Source: Acinetobacter sp. SAAs474
GTDB lineage: Bacteria; Pseudomonadota; Gammaproteobacteria; Pseudomonadales; Moraxellaceae
Assembly: GCF_032823475.1 (NCBI RefSeq)
Contig: NZ_CP127915.1
Span: 3,038,001 to 3,102,000, forward strand
Length of the DNA stretch: 64,000 nt
Direction of reading: 5' to 3'
This document shows positions 23,416 through 31,143 of this stretch, one piece after another. The notes under the pieces were generated by a model, which saw nothing but the letters and a program-made list of their open reading frames with translations, was not told the DNA's origin and searched no databases. Position numbers and translations under genes: made by a program. How positions within the stretch are numbered: position 1 is the stretch's first letter; every line of letters begins with the position of its first letter.

Positions 23416-24089
23416 GACTCACCTCGCAAAGAGTTTTCCAGCTGCTCAATTTGCGCTTCTATAGCATCAAATCCCTCACCGTCATCAGCCCAAAGATCAA
23501 ATTCATTTCTCAATCCTTTGGTAAATTTTTTAATCAATGCAATTTGAAGTTCTGCATCATGTATTTGTTCATGAAGCTTATCGCTGTAATTTCGAGAATT
23601 AGTCAGCTCAACTTCTAATGCTTTTGCTCTATGACGCTCAAGTGATAATAGGTTTTCTAACTGCTCGATTTTGGATTGTTGATGAGTCCATACTTCAAAC
23701 TGATCTTGAACATCCTTACATGCATAAAACATAGTGCCATCAACATCTTCAAGCTTATGAGTTAAAACCTTTGCTGATCTATTCGGATATTTCGCCACAA
23801 TGTATTTTTCAAAACCAGAAGCACTTCCTTCATGTTCAGTAATAGCAGTACGAAGGTCATCAAGTGAAATAAACCCATTATCAGCAAGAAGTAATTCCCA
23901 GTTTTGATATGAACTAAGGCCCCAGTAAGAATTATCACCATCATCTATCCATAAGCCAGCTTGATGTGATTCATCGTTTGATGAATTAAAGTAGTAACCC
24001 ACAGAACCAAGTAAAACTTTTGAATGCGTCGCATCATTAGGTGCACCATCTAAAATCTGGTGCATTTGCTCAATTGTTAAATCACCCAC
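23412..24089 (-). CDS. Hypothetical phage protein with coiled coil
   Basis: 225 residues. N-terminal half: MGDLTIEQMHQILDGAPNDA, SYWGLSSYQNWELLLADNGF. C-terminal half from ~residue 135 is a coiled coil (SKIEQLENLLSLERHRAKAL, then LRNEFDLW). Gene overlaps both neighbours. No family recognised. Confidence 0.65.
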   Translation of the reverse strand: MGDLTIEQMHQILDGAPNDATHSKVLLGSVGYYFNSSNDESHQAGLWIDDGDNSYWGLSSYQNWELLLADNGFISLDDLRTAITEHEGSASGFEKYIVAKYPNRSAKVLTHKLEDVDGTMFYACKDVQDQFEVWTHQQSKIEQLENLLSLERHRAKALEVELTNSRNYSDKLHEQIHDAELQIALIKKFTKGLRNEFDLWADDGEGFDAIEAQIEQLENSLRGES

Positions 24090-24351
24090 CGCACACCTCC
24101 ACCACAGTCTGAATTGCCTTTAGCGTCAATTCCTTGTCGCTTGGATCACGAAGCAAGTCAGCAATTTGCTGCACCTTCCAACCATATTTTTTAGCTAATT
24201 TCTCAGCTTCCTTCTGTTTACGATCTAGCACAGTATTGAAAGCGATTAGCTCTGCATGTTCGCGCTGCAACTCAGCAAGATTCATATGCAAAAAGTGGCC
24301 ATGCTTTAAAAGCACTTCAACTTCTTTTGGATCACCCATTTCAATCTTCAT
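24082..24351 (-). CDS. Hypothetical helical phage protein
   Basis: 89 residues, nearly all helix (ELQREHAELIAFNTVLDRKQ, KEAEKLAKKYGWKVQQIADL). Overlaps the downstream gene by eight bases and the tiny upstream frame by eleven. Unknown function. Confidence 0.6.
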   Translation of the reverse strand: MKIEMGDPKEVEVLLKHGHFLHMNLAELQREHAELIAFNTVLDRKQKEAEKLAKKYGWKVQQIADLLRDPSDKELTLKAIQTVVEVCGG

Positions 24352-24406
24352 TCGTTTCCCACCCCTGTTCCAGCAACAATTCTTCTTCCAAGTCGTGATT
24401 TGTCAT
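24341..24406 (-). CDS. 21-residue bridging frame
   Basis: MTNHDLEEELLLEQGWETNE plus a final Asp. It fills the only gap between two genes of a tightly overlapping run: its ATG overlaps the upstream stop (ATGA) and its stop lies inside the next start region. The exact fit suggests translation, but chance cannot be excluded for 21 codons. Confidence 0.35.
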   Translation of the reverse strand: MTNHDLEEELLLEQGWETNED

Positions 24407-24975
24407 GCAGCCATTCCTTGACTTCTAAGCAGCTTTGCTTGTCTGAAGTAGAGATAGTCCTCTGTGTTATTAAAACGCGTCTCAACGCGAAGCAGTGCAT
24501 CACTACGCACACGCTCAAAGCCAACCGGAACTTCTGATAATAGAATTTCATTCAACTCATCATTAATCCCTTTCCAGCGAGTTTTTAAGCCATGACCCCG
24601 ATCAACCTTCAGATCAGAACCAAAGCGAAATTCTTCAAAGCTCATTTTTGGCATTTGGAATTGAGTTGGTACTGTGAGTACCTCATCTGTTTCAGCATTG
24701 TAATAATGCGAATCAACACCTAAGAACCACTCTTGCTCTAGCGGAATTAGCAAGTTTTTAAGACAGATAATCAGATCACCGTGATACACCTCATAAACCA
24801 CATGCTTTGGCGTCAACTCCTTATCAGCCAAATTGTTTTCTTCACGCCACTGATCAATATTTTCATTTACATCATCAATATTGAACGTCATCTCGAGCAC
24901 ATGATTTTGATTGGCTTGTGCTTGGTACAAATTGCCGATTTTCTTCGGGTTATATTTTTTATTGCGTTTTTTCAT
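24403..24975 (-). CDS. Hypothetical phage protein
   Basis: 190 residues, basic N-terminus (MKKRNKKYNPKKIGNLYQAQ) followed by an acidic alpha/beta body (MTFNIDDVNENIDQWREENN, YEVYHGDLIICLKNLLIPLE). I do not recognise the family. Overlaps both neighbours by four bases. Confidence 0.65.
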   Translation of the reverse strand: MKKRNKKYNPKKIGNLYQAQANQNHVLEMTFNIDDVNENIDQWREENNLADKELTPKHVVYEVYHGDLIICLKNLLIPLEQEWFLGVDSHYYNAETDEVLTVPTQFQMPKMSFEEFRFGSDLKVDRGHGLKTRWKGINDELNEILLSEVPVGFERVRSDALLRVETRFNNTEDYLYFRQAKLLRSQGMAA

Positions 24976-25274
24976 GACTTAGCTCCACAACGAACACAAG
25001 TTCCATCTTTTACTTTAAATTGCCCAATTCCGTGCTTATCACACCAATAACTAAAGGTTTTGCGCTTATTTTTAATCGCTACTTTTTGAAGTTCTTTTAG
25101 CGACTTATCAAAGCAAGGACTTCTAAACGTTTGGTACTGAGAACGATCCAATGTTTTAATCTTTCCACCGGTAGCAAGGAATTTTTTAACATCGGTTTCA
25201 AGCTGCTCACGAATCACATTCTTTTCAACAGTTCTTGAATAGCTCATGTGAGCCAATAATTCTGGATTTCTCAT
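24972..25274 (-). CDS. Hypothetical phage protein with C-terminal Cys motif
   Basis: 100 residues. The C-terminus SYWCDKHGIGQFKVKDGTCV ends CVRCGAKS, giving C-x2-C plus an upstream Cys/His that could bind zinc. The N-terminus is helical. ATGA overlaps on both sides. A small nucleic-acid-binding protein is possible. Confidence 0.65.
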   Translation of the reverse strand: MRNPELLAHMSYSRTVEKNVIREQLETDVKKFLATGGKIKTLDRSQYQTFRSPCFDKSLKELQKVAIKNKRKTFSYWCDKHGIGQFKVKDGTCVRCGAKS

Positions 25275-26053
25275 GCTTCACCACCATCGTAACAACCACA
25301 CGGAATATCAAAATTCGTATACTCAGCCATAAATGCATCCTCGTGCTGTTGAATAGACTTCCAAGAAAACTTACGACCCAACCCAACAACTTTCGTGAGA
25401 TCTGCCTGCTTCTCAATAAGCAATGCTCTCTCCAATAATTCAGGGTGGAATTTTTCTAACCATTTGATTTCGCTTGGTCGTGAGTTCGGACAAAAGTAAC
25501 AAGCAGACTTACCTGGTAAAGCTAGCCCAGCATCTCGAATAGATTGGATACATTCATCACGGCCCATTCCCCACTCAATTAATGGATAAACTCTTGTGAA
25601 TTTATCGTCATAAGTTCTGCTTGCACGTTGTGGTTCATCTGCGTCATAACCAATAACTTTGACAATTCGACCAGCAACAAACACTGTGTTATTTACTGCC
25701 TTATCTTGCGGTGCAATCTTAAAACGCTGACTACACGTTTTAAGTCCGTATGCCAAACTTGGTAATGCCTTGCGATCCAAACAATCTTGCTCTAGCGATT
25801 TATTTGCTTTAACCACCTTGATTGCCGGATAACCTTTTGACTCAAGCCACTGAGAGAAATACTCAACGTATTTATATGTATGTGGTTTTTCCGCACCAGT
25901 ATCAGCAAACATAATCAAATCAACACGCATTCCTCGATTTACATATTCAATCAATAGAGCTGTTGAATTAGTTCCTCCACCATAACTAACCACTACAAAA
26001 TCAGAAGTGAGCACTTGAACTTGCGTTGTTAAAATTTTGTTATATGCATTCAC
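25271..26053 (-). CDS. Phage PAPS-reductase-like (adenine nucleotide alpha hydrolase) protein
   Basis: 260 residues, PP-loop ATPase fold. The nucleotide loop is VVVSYGGGTNSTALLIEYVN; later LIMFADTGAEKPHTY and a distal CYFCPNSRPSEIKWL. This subgroup is common in phages and resembles the DndC/PAPS-reductase group, but its substrate is not known. Start chosen at GTG 26053 (NAYNKILTTQVQVL), which overlaps the preceding small frame by GTGA; the longer frame from 26125 is an out-of-frame reading of that small gene. The host has its own cysH at 41.7 kb with different motifs. Confidence 0.82.
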   Translation of the reverse strand: MNAYNKILTTQVQVLTSDFVVVSYGGGTNSTALLIEYVNRGMRVDLIMFADTGAEKPHTYKYVEYFSQWLESKGYPAIKVVKANKSLEQDCLDRKALPSLAYGLKTCSQRFKIAPQDKAVNNTVFVAGRIVKVIGYDADEPQRASRTYDDKFTRVYPLIEWGMGRDECIQSIRDAGLALPGKSACYFCPNSRPSEIKWLEKFHPELLERALLIEKQADLTKVVGLGRKFSWKSIQQHEDAFMAEYTNFDIPCGCYDGGEA

Positions 26054-26118
26054 ACCCCACCCCACTTGACCAAAGCCGCACCGAGCAACATGAAAGAAAA
26101 TAAGAGAACTTTGTTCAT
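26050..26118 (-). CDS. 22-residue membrane peptide between dnaB and the PAPS-reductase-like gene
   Basis: MNKVLLFSFMLLGAALVKWG followed by GV: one hydrophobic helix with a basic start. Its ATG overlaps the dnaB stop (ATGA) and its stop overlaps the next GTG (GTGA), so it fits perfectly into a coupled series. Function unknown. Confidence 0.45.
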   Translation of the reverse strand: MNKVLLFSFMLLGAALVKWGGV

Positions 26119-27416
26119 GCGACATCCTCCTGGATTCCCATAAAGCGGCAAATATCTAAACGCTCCACAACCCTTGCTATGCCTTTTTTACCGTGACGAT
26201 TTTTCCCAACAATAATTTCAGTAATACCTGTCGACTCCTCATTAGGATCAACAACCGGATTAACAAGTAGAATTTGATCGGCATCTTGCTCAATCTGGCC
26301 TGATTCTTTTAAATCACTTGGTTTAGGACGTTTACCCTTTTCTGACTCACGGTTAAGCTGTGCAAGTGCAATCACCGGGCAATCAAACTCTTTCGCTAAT
26401 GCCTTTAAATCACGACTAATAGAACTAACCTCTTGATAGCGGTCTTTCTTTGTTGGGTCCCTTACAAGCTGAAGGTAATCAACAATAATGCAGCCGAGCT
26501 TTTTATAATTCCGCTTTGCTTTTCGTGCATAAGCGTGTATTTCTGCAATAGTTGGTTTTTGCTTATCTTCAATATGAATAGGCAATTTACTAAAGCGACT
26601 CTGAGCCTCAACAAATGTATGCAACATCCCTTCAATCTCAGCGTTGTGGATATTCTCAAAAGGAATATGCGTGAGTGCTGATATGCATCGATTGGTAAAT
26701 GTCTCAACATCCATTTCAGCAGACACAACCAGTACAGCTTCACCAAATTGCATAGCTGTTTGAATTGCAACCATTTGAGCCAGGGTGGACTTTCCGGAAC
26801 CAGGGCGACCACCGATCACACAAAAATGGCCTTTTTGAATCGTGCCAATCAAGTTATCTAAGTGTGGAAGGTTAAATTTAACGCCTGTATATTTCTTGGC
26901 TGCCTTAGCTTCTGCTTTTTGAATCAACTGATCGCCAGCACGTTTTAAAGCTTCCTCAAAAGTAAAACTGGTTTTCTCAGATTTATCAGTTGATGCCGAT
27001 TGGCTTAATATATTTTCAGCAGCGTTATGAATATCGGTAATTGATAAATCTTTTGCAGTCTCCTGGATGCTACGCCCCATTGCCTCAACTTCACGATGGT
27101 TTTTAAACTTCACCAGCTCAGCAACATAGCTTTCAAGATTGTAAAAACTTGATGGGGCCTCAGTCATCATCGTCATAAGATATTCAGTTGCATCAAATAC
27201 TGATTTGCTTTGATTAAGTTGTTGCTCAACCATGATGATGTCATAAGGCTTATTGTTTTCAGCAAGTGTAGCAATTGCTTTAAAAATCTCTTGATGCTTT
27301 GTTGAATGGAAGCAATCAACGGTTAAATCACCCATCACTGTTTCATATGAGTTCTGAACTGTCATCAGCGCTGCGAGTGTGCATTGCTCAATTGAGATAT
27401 TGTGAATATTGCTCAT
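26115..27416 (-). CDS. dnaB: Replicative DNA helicase, DnaB type
   Basis: 433 residues. N-terminal domain MSNIHNISIEQCTLAALMTV, then linker and RecA-like ATPase: Walker A GGRPGSGKST, Walker B CIIVDYLQL, then FDCPVIALAQLNRESEKGKR, and an arginine-finger region near VGKNRHGKKG. Unwinds DNA at the phage fork. The start shares bases with the stop of the initiator gene (TAATG), so initiator and helicase are made together, like lambda O and P. Confidence 0.93.
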   Translation of the reverse strand: MSNIHNISIEQCTLAALMTVQNSYETVMGDLTVDCFHSTKHQEIFKAIATLAENNKPYDIIMVEQQLNQSKSVFDATEYLMTMMTEAPSSFYNLESYVAELVKFKNHREVEAMGRSIQETAKDLSITDIHNAAENILSQSASTDKSEKTSFTFEEALKRAGDQLIQKAEAKAAKKYTGVKFNLPHLDNLIGTIQKGHFCVIGGRPGSGKSTLAQMVAIQTAMQFGEAVLVVSAEMDVETFTNRCISALTHIPFENIHNAEIEGMLHTFVEAQSRFSKLPIHIEDKQKPTIAEIHAYARKAKRNYKKLGCIIVDYLQLVRDPTKKDRYQEVSSISRDLKALAKEFDCPVIALAQLNRESEKGKRPKPSDLKESGQIEQDADQILLVNPVVDPNEESTGITEIIVGKNRHGKKGIARVVERLDICRFMGIQEDVA

Positions 27417-28210
27417 TACCAATCCCCTTGTACTTCAGTGAAGTTTTGAGGGATGATTGGTTGGGTGTCTGATTTCAGTAAACTGTAAGCATGTTGCCAG
27501 TTGTATCTACTTGCAAAACCTTGCCAAGATTCACTTAGCACAATTTTTGCAGAATCATTCGTGGATATGCCAGCATTGCAAGTTTCATGATAATGCTTAA
27601 TCACAGCATCTAAAGTTAATGGTTTTTTAATTGATTTTCGATATTCATTAAATCTTTTTGCCACATCTTCATTCAAACCAATAAGCATTAATGCTTGAAC
27701 TGGCTTTTTCCCTTTCAGTATTTTTTCAAGGTCAGCGCGGCTTAGTTTTATATCTGTAGTAATCTCTTGTGTATTCTCTGTATTAGTATGTTGGTTTTCC
27801 ACATCACTGTTTGATGGTTCTTCACAATCTAGTATGTTGGAATCCCACATACTAGAATGATGGATTTCCGCATACTGAATAAGAGCTTGATATAGAGCAT
27901 CATGATTGACTTTAAAATGTATTTTACAAGGTACGCCTCGCTTGATTTCGGAAACAAAACCAAGCTTGCGTAAAGTCTTTCTAGCTGTCTCTTGTTCATA
28001 GCGAGTAAGACCAGTTTCTTCCTCCCAGTCTTCTTGGGTTTTATAAAAAACACCATCTCTATCTTTAGTTCGTTTTGACCAATAAACCATTTGAGATAAC
28101 ATTAATGCGCCATTGATCCCACAGCCCAAACGAACATAATGACGATTAAAAGCAATCGGCTTATCATTCATTGCATCTATTAACGCTATAAGTTGAATTT
28201 GTGAACTCAT
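27416..28210 (-). CDS. Phage replication initiator with winged-helix N-terminus
   Basis: 264 residues. N-terminal winged-helix region: GCGINGALMLSQMVYWSKRT, then FYKTQEDWEEETGLTRYEQE and TARKTLRKLGFVSE, a pattern of phage replication initiators. The C-terminal domain (KPLTLDAVIKHYHETCNAGI, SESWQGFASRYNW) resembles a helicase-loading domain. Directly upstream of dnaB and coupled to it. Its centre would be the natural site for the phage origin, but I see no clean iteron array. Confidence 0.8.
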   Translation of the reverse strand: MSSQIQLIALIDAMNDKPIAFNRHYVRLGCGINGALMLSQMVYWSKRTKDRDGVFYKTQEDWEEETGLTRYEQETARKTLRKLGFVSEIKRGVPCKIHFKVNHDALYQALIQYAEIHHSSMWDSNILDCEEPSNSDVENQHTNTENTQEITTDIKLSRADLEKILKGKKPVQALMLIGLNEDVAKRFNEYRKSIKKPLTLDAVIKHYHETCNAGISTNDSAKIVLSESWQGFASRYNWQHAYSLLKSDTQPIIPQNFTEVQGDW

Positions 28211-28449
28211 GCATCACCTCGCATGAAAACAAGTAAGTCGTGCTTTGCTTTCGCAACATTCGACAGATTTTTCAAAGTTTGGTTTTGGATATTTGCTTTA
28301 AGTGCCATTTTCAAAAGTTGGATTTTTTGATCAAGCAGTTTTTCACGGTAAGTTACCGTTTTACCCGACATAACTTGTCGCTCTTGTTTTGGAAATAAAA
28401 CCACTTCGCCTTGTGGCATTGGTGGTTTATGTGCTAAATTTGATTTCAT
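28207..28449 (-). CDS. Small basic phage protein
   Basis: 80 residues, basic and helical (KTVTYREKLLDQKIQLLKMA, LKANIQNQTLKNLSNVAKAK). Overlaps the initiator gene by four bases (ATGA). No family recognised. Confidence 0.65.
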   Translation of the reverse strand: MKSNLAHKPPMPQGEVVLFPKQERQVMSGKTVTYREKLLDQKIQLLKMALKANIQNQTLKNLSNVAKAKHDLLVFMRGDA

Positions 28450-28477
28450 ATTTGATCCTAGATGATTGAATTACCGA

Positions 28478-28505
28478 AGCCTGATCTGATACATCAGGCT
28501 TTTTT
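28478..28505 (+). terminator. Plus-oriented terminator at the end of the CII-position gene
   Basis: AGCCTGAT CTGATAC ATCAGGCT, 8-bp perfect stem followed by five T on the plus strand, opposite to the surrounding operon. It overlaps the 3' end of the minus gene ending at 28494, and recalls the place where lambda oop RNA ends. Confidence 0.65.
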
Positions 28506-28766
28506 ATTGCCTACAACCTGTAACGGGAACTTGACCTGACTATCCCCGTCACTCCCATCACCGACCACAATTCCCCTCATCCGCTCATTTCTTTTGATGC
28601 GCTCAAGCCCTAAATTAACGATATGCCACTCACCAACAATGGCTTTTTCAAAAAGGATTGCAGCTTGTCTACTCATCTCCATACCGTAATAAGCAGAAAT
28701 ATCACGGAGCTTATCCATGATTTCAGGATCATGCTTTGTGCGAAGATCTTCTTTTTCGAGACTCAT
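28494..28766 (-). CDS. Small protein at the CII position, possibly ribbon-helix-helix
   Basis: 90 residues. The segment TKHDPEIMDKLRDISAYYGM followed by EMSRQAAILFEKAIVGEWH could be the two helices of a ribbon-helix-helix domain, and the C-terminus is Gly/Asp-rich. Second gene of the PR-type operon, after the Cro-like gene, where lambda has cII; a regulatory role is suggested by place only. Confidence 0.6.
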   Translation of the reverse strand: MSLEKEDLRTKHDPEIMDKLRDISAYYGMEMSRQAAILFEKAIVGEWHIVNLGLERIKRNERMRGIVVGDGSDGDSQVKFPLQVVGNKKA

Positions 28767-28774
28767 AATTTTTC

Positions 28775-28963
28775 CTATGCACTTAAGGCTTGTAGATCAG
28801 CCTTAACTTTTCCTTTGGTTTTTAGTTGCAATAAGGCCTGTGTTTCTAGGGAGATACCTTTACTGCGCCACTTACTGATAGCACCTTTGGTGTATCCAAT
28901 CTTTTTAGCCAAATCAGTGTCATTTTTAGCTCTGTAATAGAGTTTTAGCTCATCTACAGTCAT
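28775..28963 (-). CDS. cro: Cro-like repressor
   Basis: 62 residues with a helix-turn-helix of the Cro/YdaS type: TDLAKKIGYTKGAISKWRSK. First gene of the minus early operon, divergent from the CI-type repressor across 101 bases that carry three operator-like dyads, the first of which overlaps its own ribosome site region. It should repress cI and tune the early promoters. Gene symbol by analogy. Confidence 0.85.
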   Translation of the reverse strand: MTVDELKLYYRAKNDTDLAKKIGYTKGAISKWRSKGISLETQALLQLKTKGKVKADLQALSA

Positions 28964-28964
28964 G

Positions 28965-29046
28965 GTTTACCCTTGTCAACTAATAGTTTCCATTAGTAAA
29001 CCATAAGTTTATTCATAAATCAATAGAGCTGTTTACTATAGGAAAC
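28965..29046. promoter_or_regulatory. Right operator region: three repressor sites
   Basis: Three 16-bp imperfect dyads: GTTTACCCTTGTCAAC (28965-28980), GTTTCCATTAGTAAAC (28986-29001) and GTTTACTATAGGAAAC (29031-29046). They share GTTTMC-N4-(G)KMAAC. They fill the space between the divergent Cro-like and CI-like genes; a TACTAT -10 box for the cI direction lies inside the third. The same motif recurs at 32,082-32,151. Confidence 0.78.
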
Positions 29047-29064
29047 ATTAGAGAGGATTTTTTT

Positions 29065-29808
29065 ATGGCCACAATTAGCGACCGAATTATTCAAAGAATG
29101 AAAGAGCTTAAGGTTCGCCAAGTTAATATTGTTGAAGCGACAGGAGCGACCAAAGGTGCTGTTTCTAAGTGGGTTGCAGGAACAAATGTGCCAAAAGCTG
29201 AATTTTTACCAGCATTAGCTAGTGTTCTAAAAACATCTCAAAACTGGCTACTAACTGGCGAACAGGAAAAGCCTTTTAATAATTTCAATATGCAAGAATT
29301 CATAGATAAGCATGGATTAAATACAAAATTAGATGCTTCTTTTGATGTTAATGAGATGCACAAGCCTACTGTTGTTGATTATGAAACTGAAAACGGATTT
29401 ATTTGGATTGATGTTGTGGAAGCTAATTTTTCTTGTGGTACCGGCGAAGCTATAGAATTTCACTTTGATGTTATTAACGGGAAGTTCCCCTTTCCTCCAT
29501 CATTTTTTCAAAGAAAACATGTAGACCCAACTAATATGCGCATCATTAAAGCTAAGGGCGATAGTATGTCTGACTTCATTCATGATGGAGATATGGTTGG
29601 AATTGATGTGTCTCAAACAGAAATTATAGATGGCGAAATTTATGCTGTTTATTTTGAAGGTGAAGGCATGATTAAGCAGATATTTAAAGAAGAAGGCGGA
29701 AAACTAACACTACATAGTCTTAATCCCAAATATCGTGATCGAGAAGTATCAGAACAAAATGGCTTAAATTTTAGAGTTATGGGTCGTCAATTTTGGCGAG
29801 CTGGATAA
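29065..29808 (+). CDS. CI-type prophage repressor (XRE HTH plus S24 peptidase)
   Basis: 247 residues. N-terminal helix-turn-helix at ~18-40 (RQVNIVEATGATKGAVSKWV). C-terminal LexA/CI self-cleaving domain: cleavage pair Cys124-Gly125 in NFSCGTGE, Ser167 in KGDSMSDFIHDGD, Lys204 in GEGMIKQIF. This makes the repressor SOS-sensitive. It opens a plus operon that goes on with a small gene and the HipA-like pair, so those are made in the lysogen. Confidence 0.93.
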   Translation: MATISDRIIQRMKELKVRQVNIVEATGATKGAVSKWVAGTNVPKAEFLPALASVLKTSQNWLLTGEQEKPFNNFNMQEFIDKHGLNTKLDASFDVNEMHKPTVVDYETENGFIWIDVVEANFSCGTGEAIEFHFDVINGKFPFPPSFFQRKHVDPTNMRIIKAKGDSMSDFIHDGDMVGIDVSQTEIIDGEIYAVYFEGEGMIKQIFKEEGGKLTLHSLNPKYRDREVSEQNGLNFRVMGRQFWRAG

Positions 29809-29825
29809 TAAAAAAGGAATCCAAA

Positions 29826-30125
29826 ATGATCGCAACACTTAATAAATCCAAAACCGCACTAACAATTAATCGTCAAGAATTTAAATTGGCCTTGGATAAA
29901 ATTGGCGTAGGAATTGATAAGCAAATTGCTTCACTCAAGAAAGCCAAGCAGAGCTATGACGCTTCAGAAATAGCAAATGAAACTATCAATGAATTGAATA
30001 TCTTTGAAGCAATCATTGAAGGCTTTAACGAAGCGGAAGGCACTAATCTAAAACTGTCAGACATAACCAACCTTGAAACTGCTCAAGGATGGATAGATGA
30101 GTTTTTAGAAAAGTATTCGAAGTGA
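29826..30125 (+). CDS. Small helical protein in the CI operon
   Basis: 99 residues from ATG 29826 (AAGGAA upstream); a longer in-frame start at 29793 lies inside cI and is rejected. LTINRQEFKLALDKIGVGID, then a helical, Ile/Asn/Glu-rich rest (NETINELNIFEAIIEGFNEA). No family recognised. Expressed with the repressor. Confidence 0.7.
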   Translation: MIATLNKSKTALTINRQEFKLALDKIGVGIDKQIASLKKAKQSYDASEIANETINELNIFEAIIEGFNEAEGTNLKLSDITNLETAQGWIDEFLEKYSK

Positions 30126-30252
30126 TAAACATTCGAGATCAAGTTTATTGACTAAACAAATATCACCTCATTTTGTGCAGGGAAAGTTAATAAAAGTACA
30201 ATCCCGATTAATTATTTACATCAAGATCGGGCACACTTAAAAGGTTAAAGAA
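30126..30252 (+). promoter_or_regulatory. Intergenic hairpin before the HipA-like gene
   Basis: 127 bases. CCCGAT (30203-30208) and ATCGGG (30226-30231) form a dyad with a 17-base loop, not followed by T, shortly before an AAGG ribosome site and the ATG at 30253. Could be an mRNA structure or an operator; TTGACT near 30150 is a possible -35 box with no obvious partner. Confidence 0.35.
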
Positions 30253-31143
30253 ATGAGTATATCTGTTTTACCAGACACATCTTATATAACAACTCATGAA
30301 CTAATTAGTGGTGGTCAAATGGGGGCTACACGCAAAGCAAGTATAGAGTGGGATGATGGATCAATACGTAAATGTTATGTCAAAGTTTACCCAAAGCAAG
30401 AGCGTATAAGAAAAATTTTCAATGAAGTTACAGGCTTTTTATTAGGTAATGCTATTGGGATACTACAACCTGGCAGTGCTGCATTAATGCCATTGAATGA
30501 GTTGTTTTTCGAAGACTATGGGATTAAAAAAAATCAAGAAAATACAGATGTTTGGGTTTGGGTAACTTCCGAATGTGGTGATAGTGTTGCTGGTATTTTT
30601 CAGCTTAACAAATCAATTGAATCTCTTGAGAAAGATATCGATAATACAAACAAAAAGTACATAAATGCCATATCCTTAATTTGCACGCAAAATAATATAC
30701 CTCAAATCATAGCATTTGATGATTTTATCGCAAATGATGATCGTAATATTGGTAATATTGTTATGACTGGGGATGGGAATATGGGGATCATTGATCATGG
30801 TGAAATTTTAGGAAGGATTGATTGGTTATCTAATTTAAATGATTTAGATAAAAATCAATTTTTCTTCAACAAACTACTTGTGATGCTTGATCAATACTCA
30901 GCTTTAAAAAAGTTAACAAGCTTTACAGTTAAAAGCCAAGCTGTTGATGCTATAACAAAACATGAACAAGCTTTCATATCTATACAACAACAATTACAAG
31001 TTTGGTGGAAAAATATTTTAGAAATATCTAATATACCCGAAAAAGATCACTCAATTTATTTAAAATATTTAGATGAATTTCTTCATCATCGTTGCAAACA
31101 ACCTAGTGTGGTATTTGCTAATCGAATAGGACTGGTGGCTTAA
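30253..31143 (+). CDS. HipA-like Ser/Thr kinase family protein
   Basis: 296 residues. Kinase features: Gly-rich GGQMGATRKASIEW, ATP-site Lys in RKCYVKVYP (Lys44), catalytic loop FIANDDRNIGNIV (~158-170) and metal-binding Asp181 in MGIIDHGEIL. It is shorter than classical HipA and lacks an obvious HipA N-terminal subdomain. Classical HipA phosphorylates Glu-tRNA synthetase and causes persistence; the target here is unknown. It stops exactly where its partner begins. Expressed from the lysogen's repressor operon. Confidence 0.8.
   Translation: MSISVLPDTSYITTHELISGGQMGATRKASIEWDDGSIRKCYVKVYPKQERIRKIFNEVTGFLLGNAIGILQPGSAALMPLNELFFEDYGIKKNQENTDVWVWVTSECGDSVAGIFQLNKSIESLEKDIDNTNKKYINAISLICTQNNIPQIIAFDDFIANDDRNIGNIVMTGDGNMGIIDHGEILGRIDWLSNLNDLDKNQFFFNKLLVMLDQYSALKKLTSFTVKSQAVDAITKHEQAFISIQQQLQVWWKNILEISNIPEKDHSIYLKYLDEFLHHRCKQPSVVFANRIGLVA

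Noticed and set aside
25271..26053. Part of a Dnd phosphorothioation system
   Set aside because: A DndC-like fold alone is insufficient; no dndB, D or E genes lie nearby and the operon is replicative.
26054..26125. N-terminal extension of the PAPS-reductase-like protein (start at 26,125)
   Set aside because: The ribosome site would touch the ATG, and the same bases encode the coupled 22-residue membrane peptide; GTG 26,053 fits the overlap pattern better.
27416..28210. Replication origin iterons inside the initiator gene
   Set aside because: Looked for repeated 15-20 base units in the middle of the gene; none was convincing by eye.
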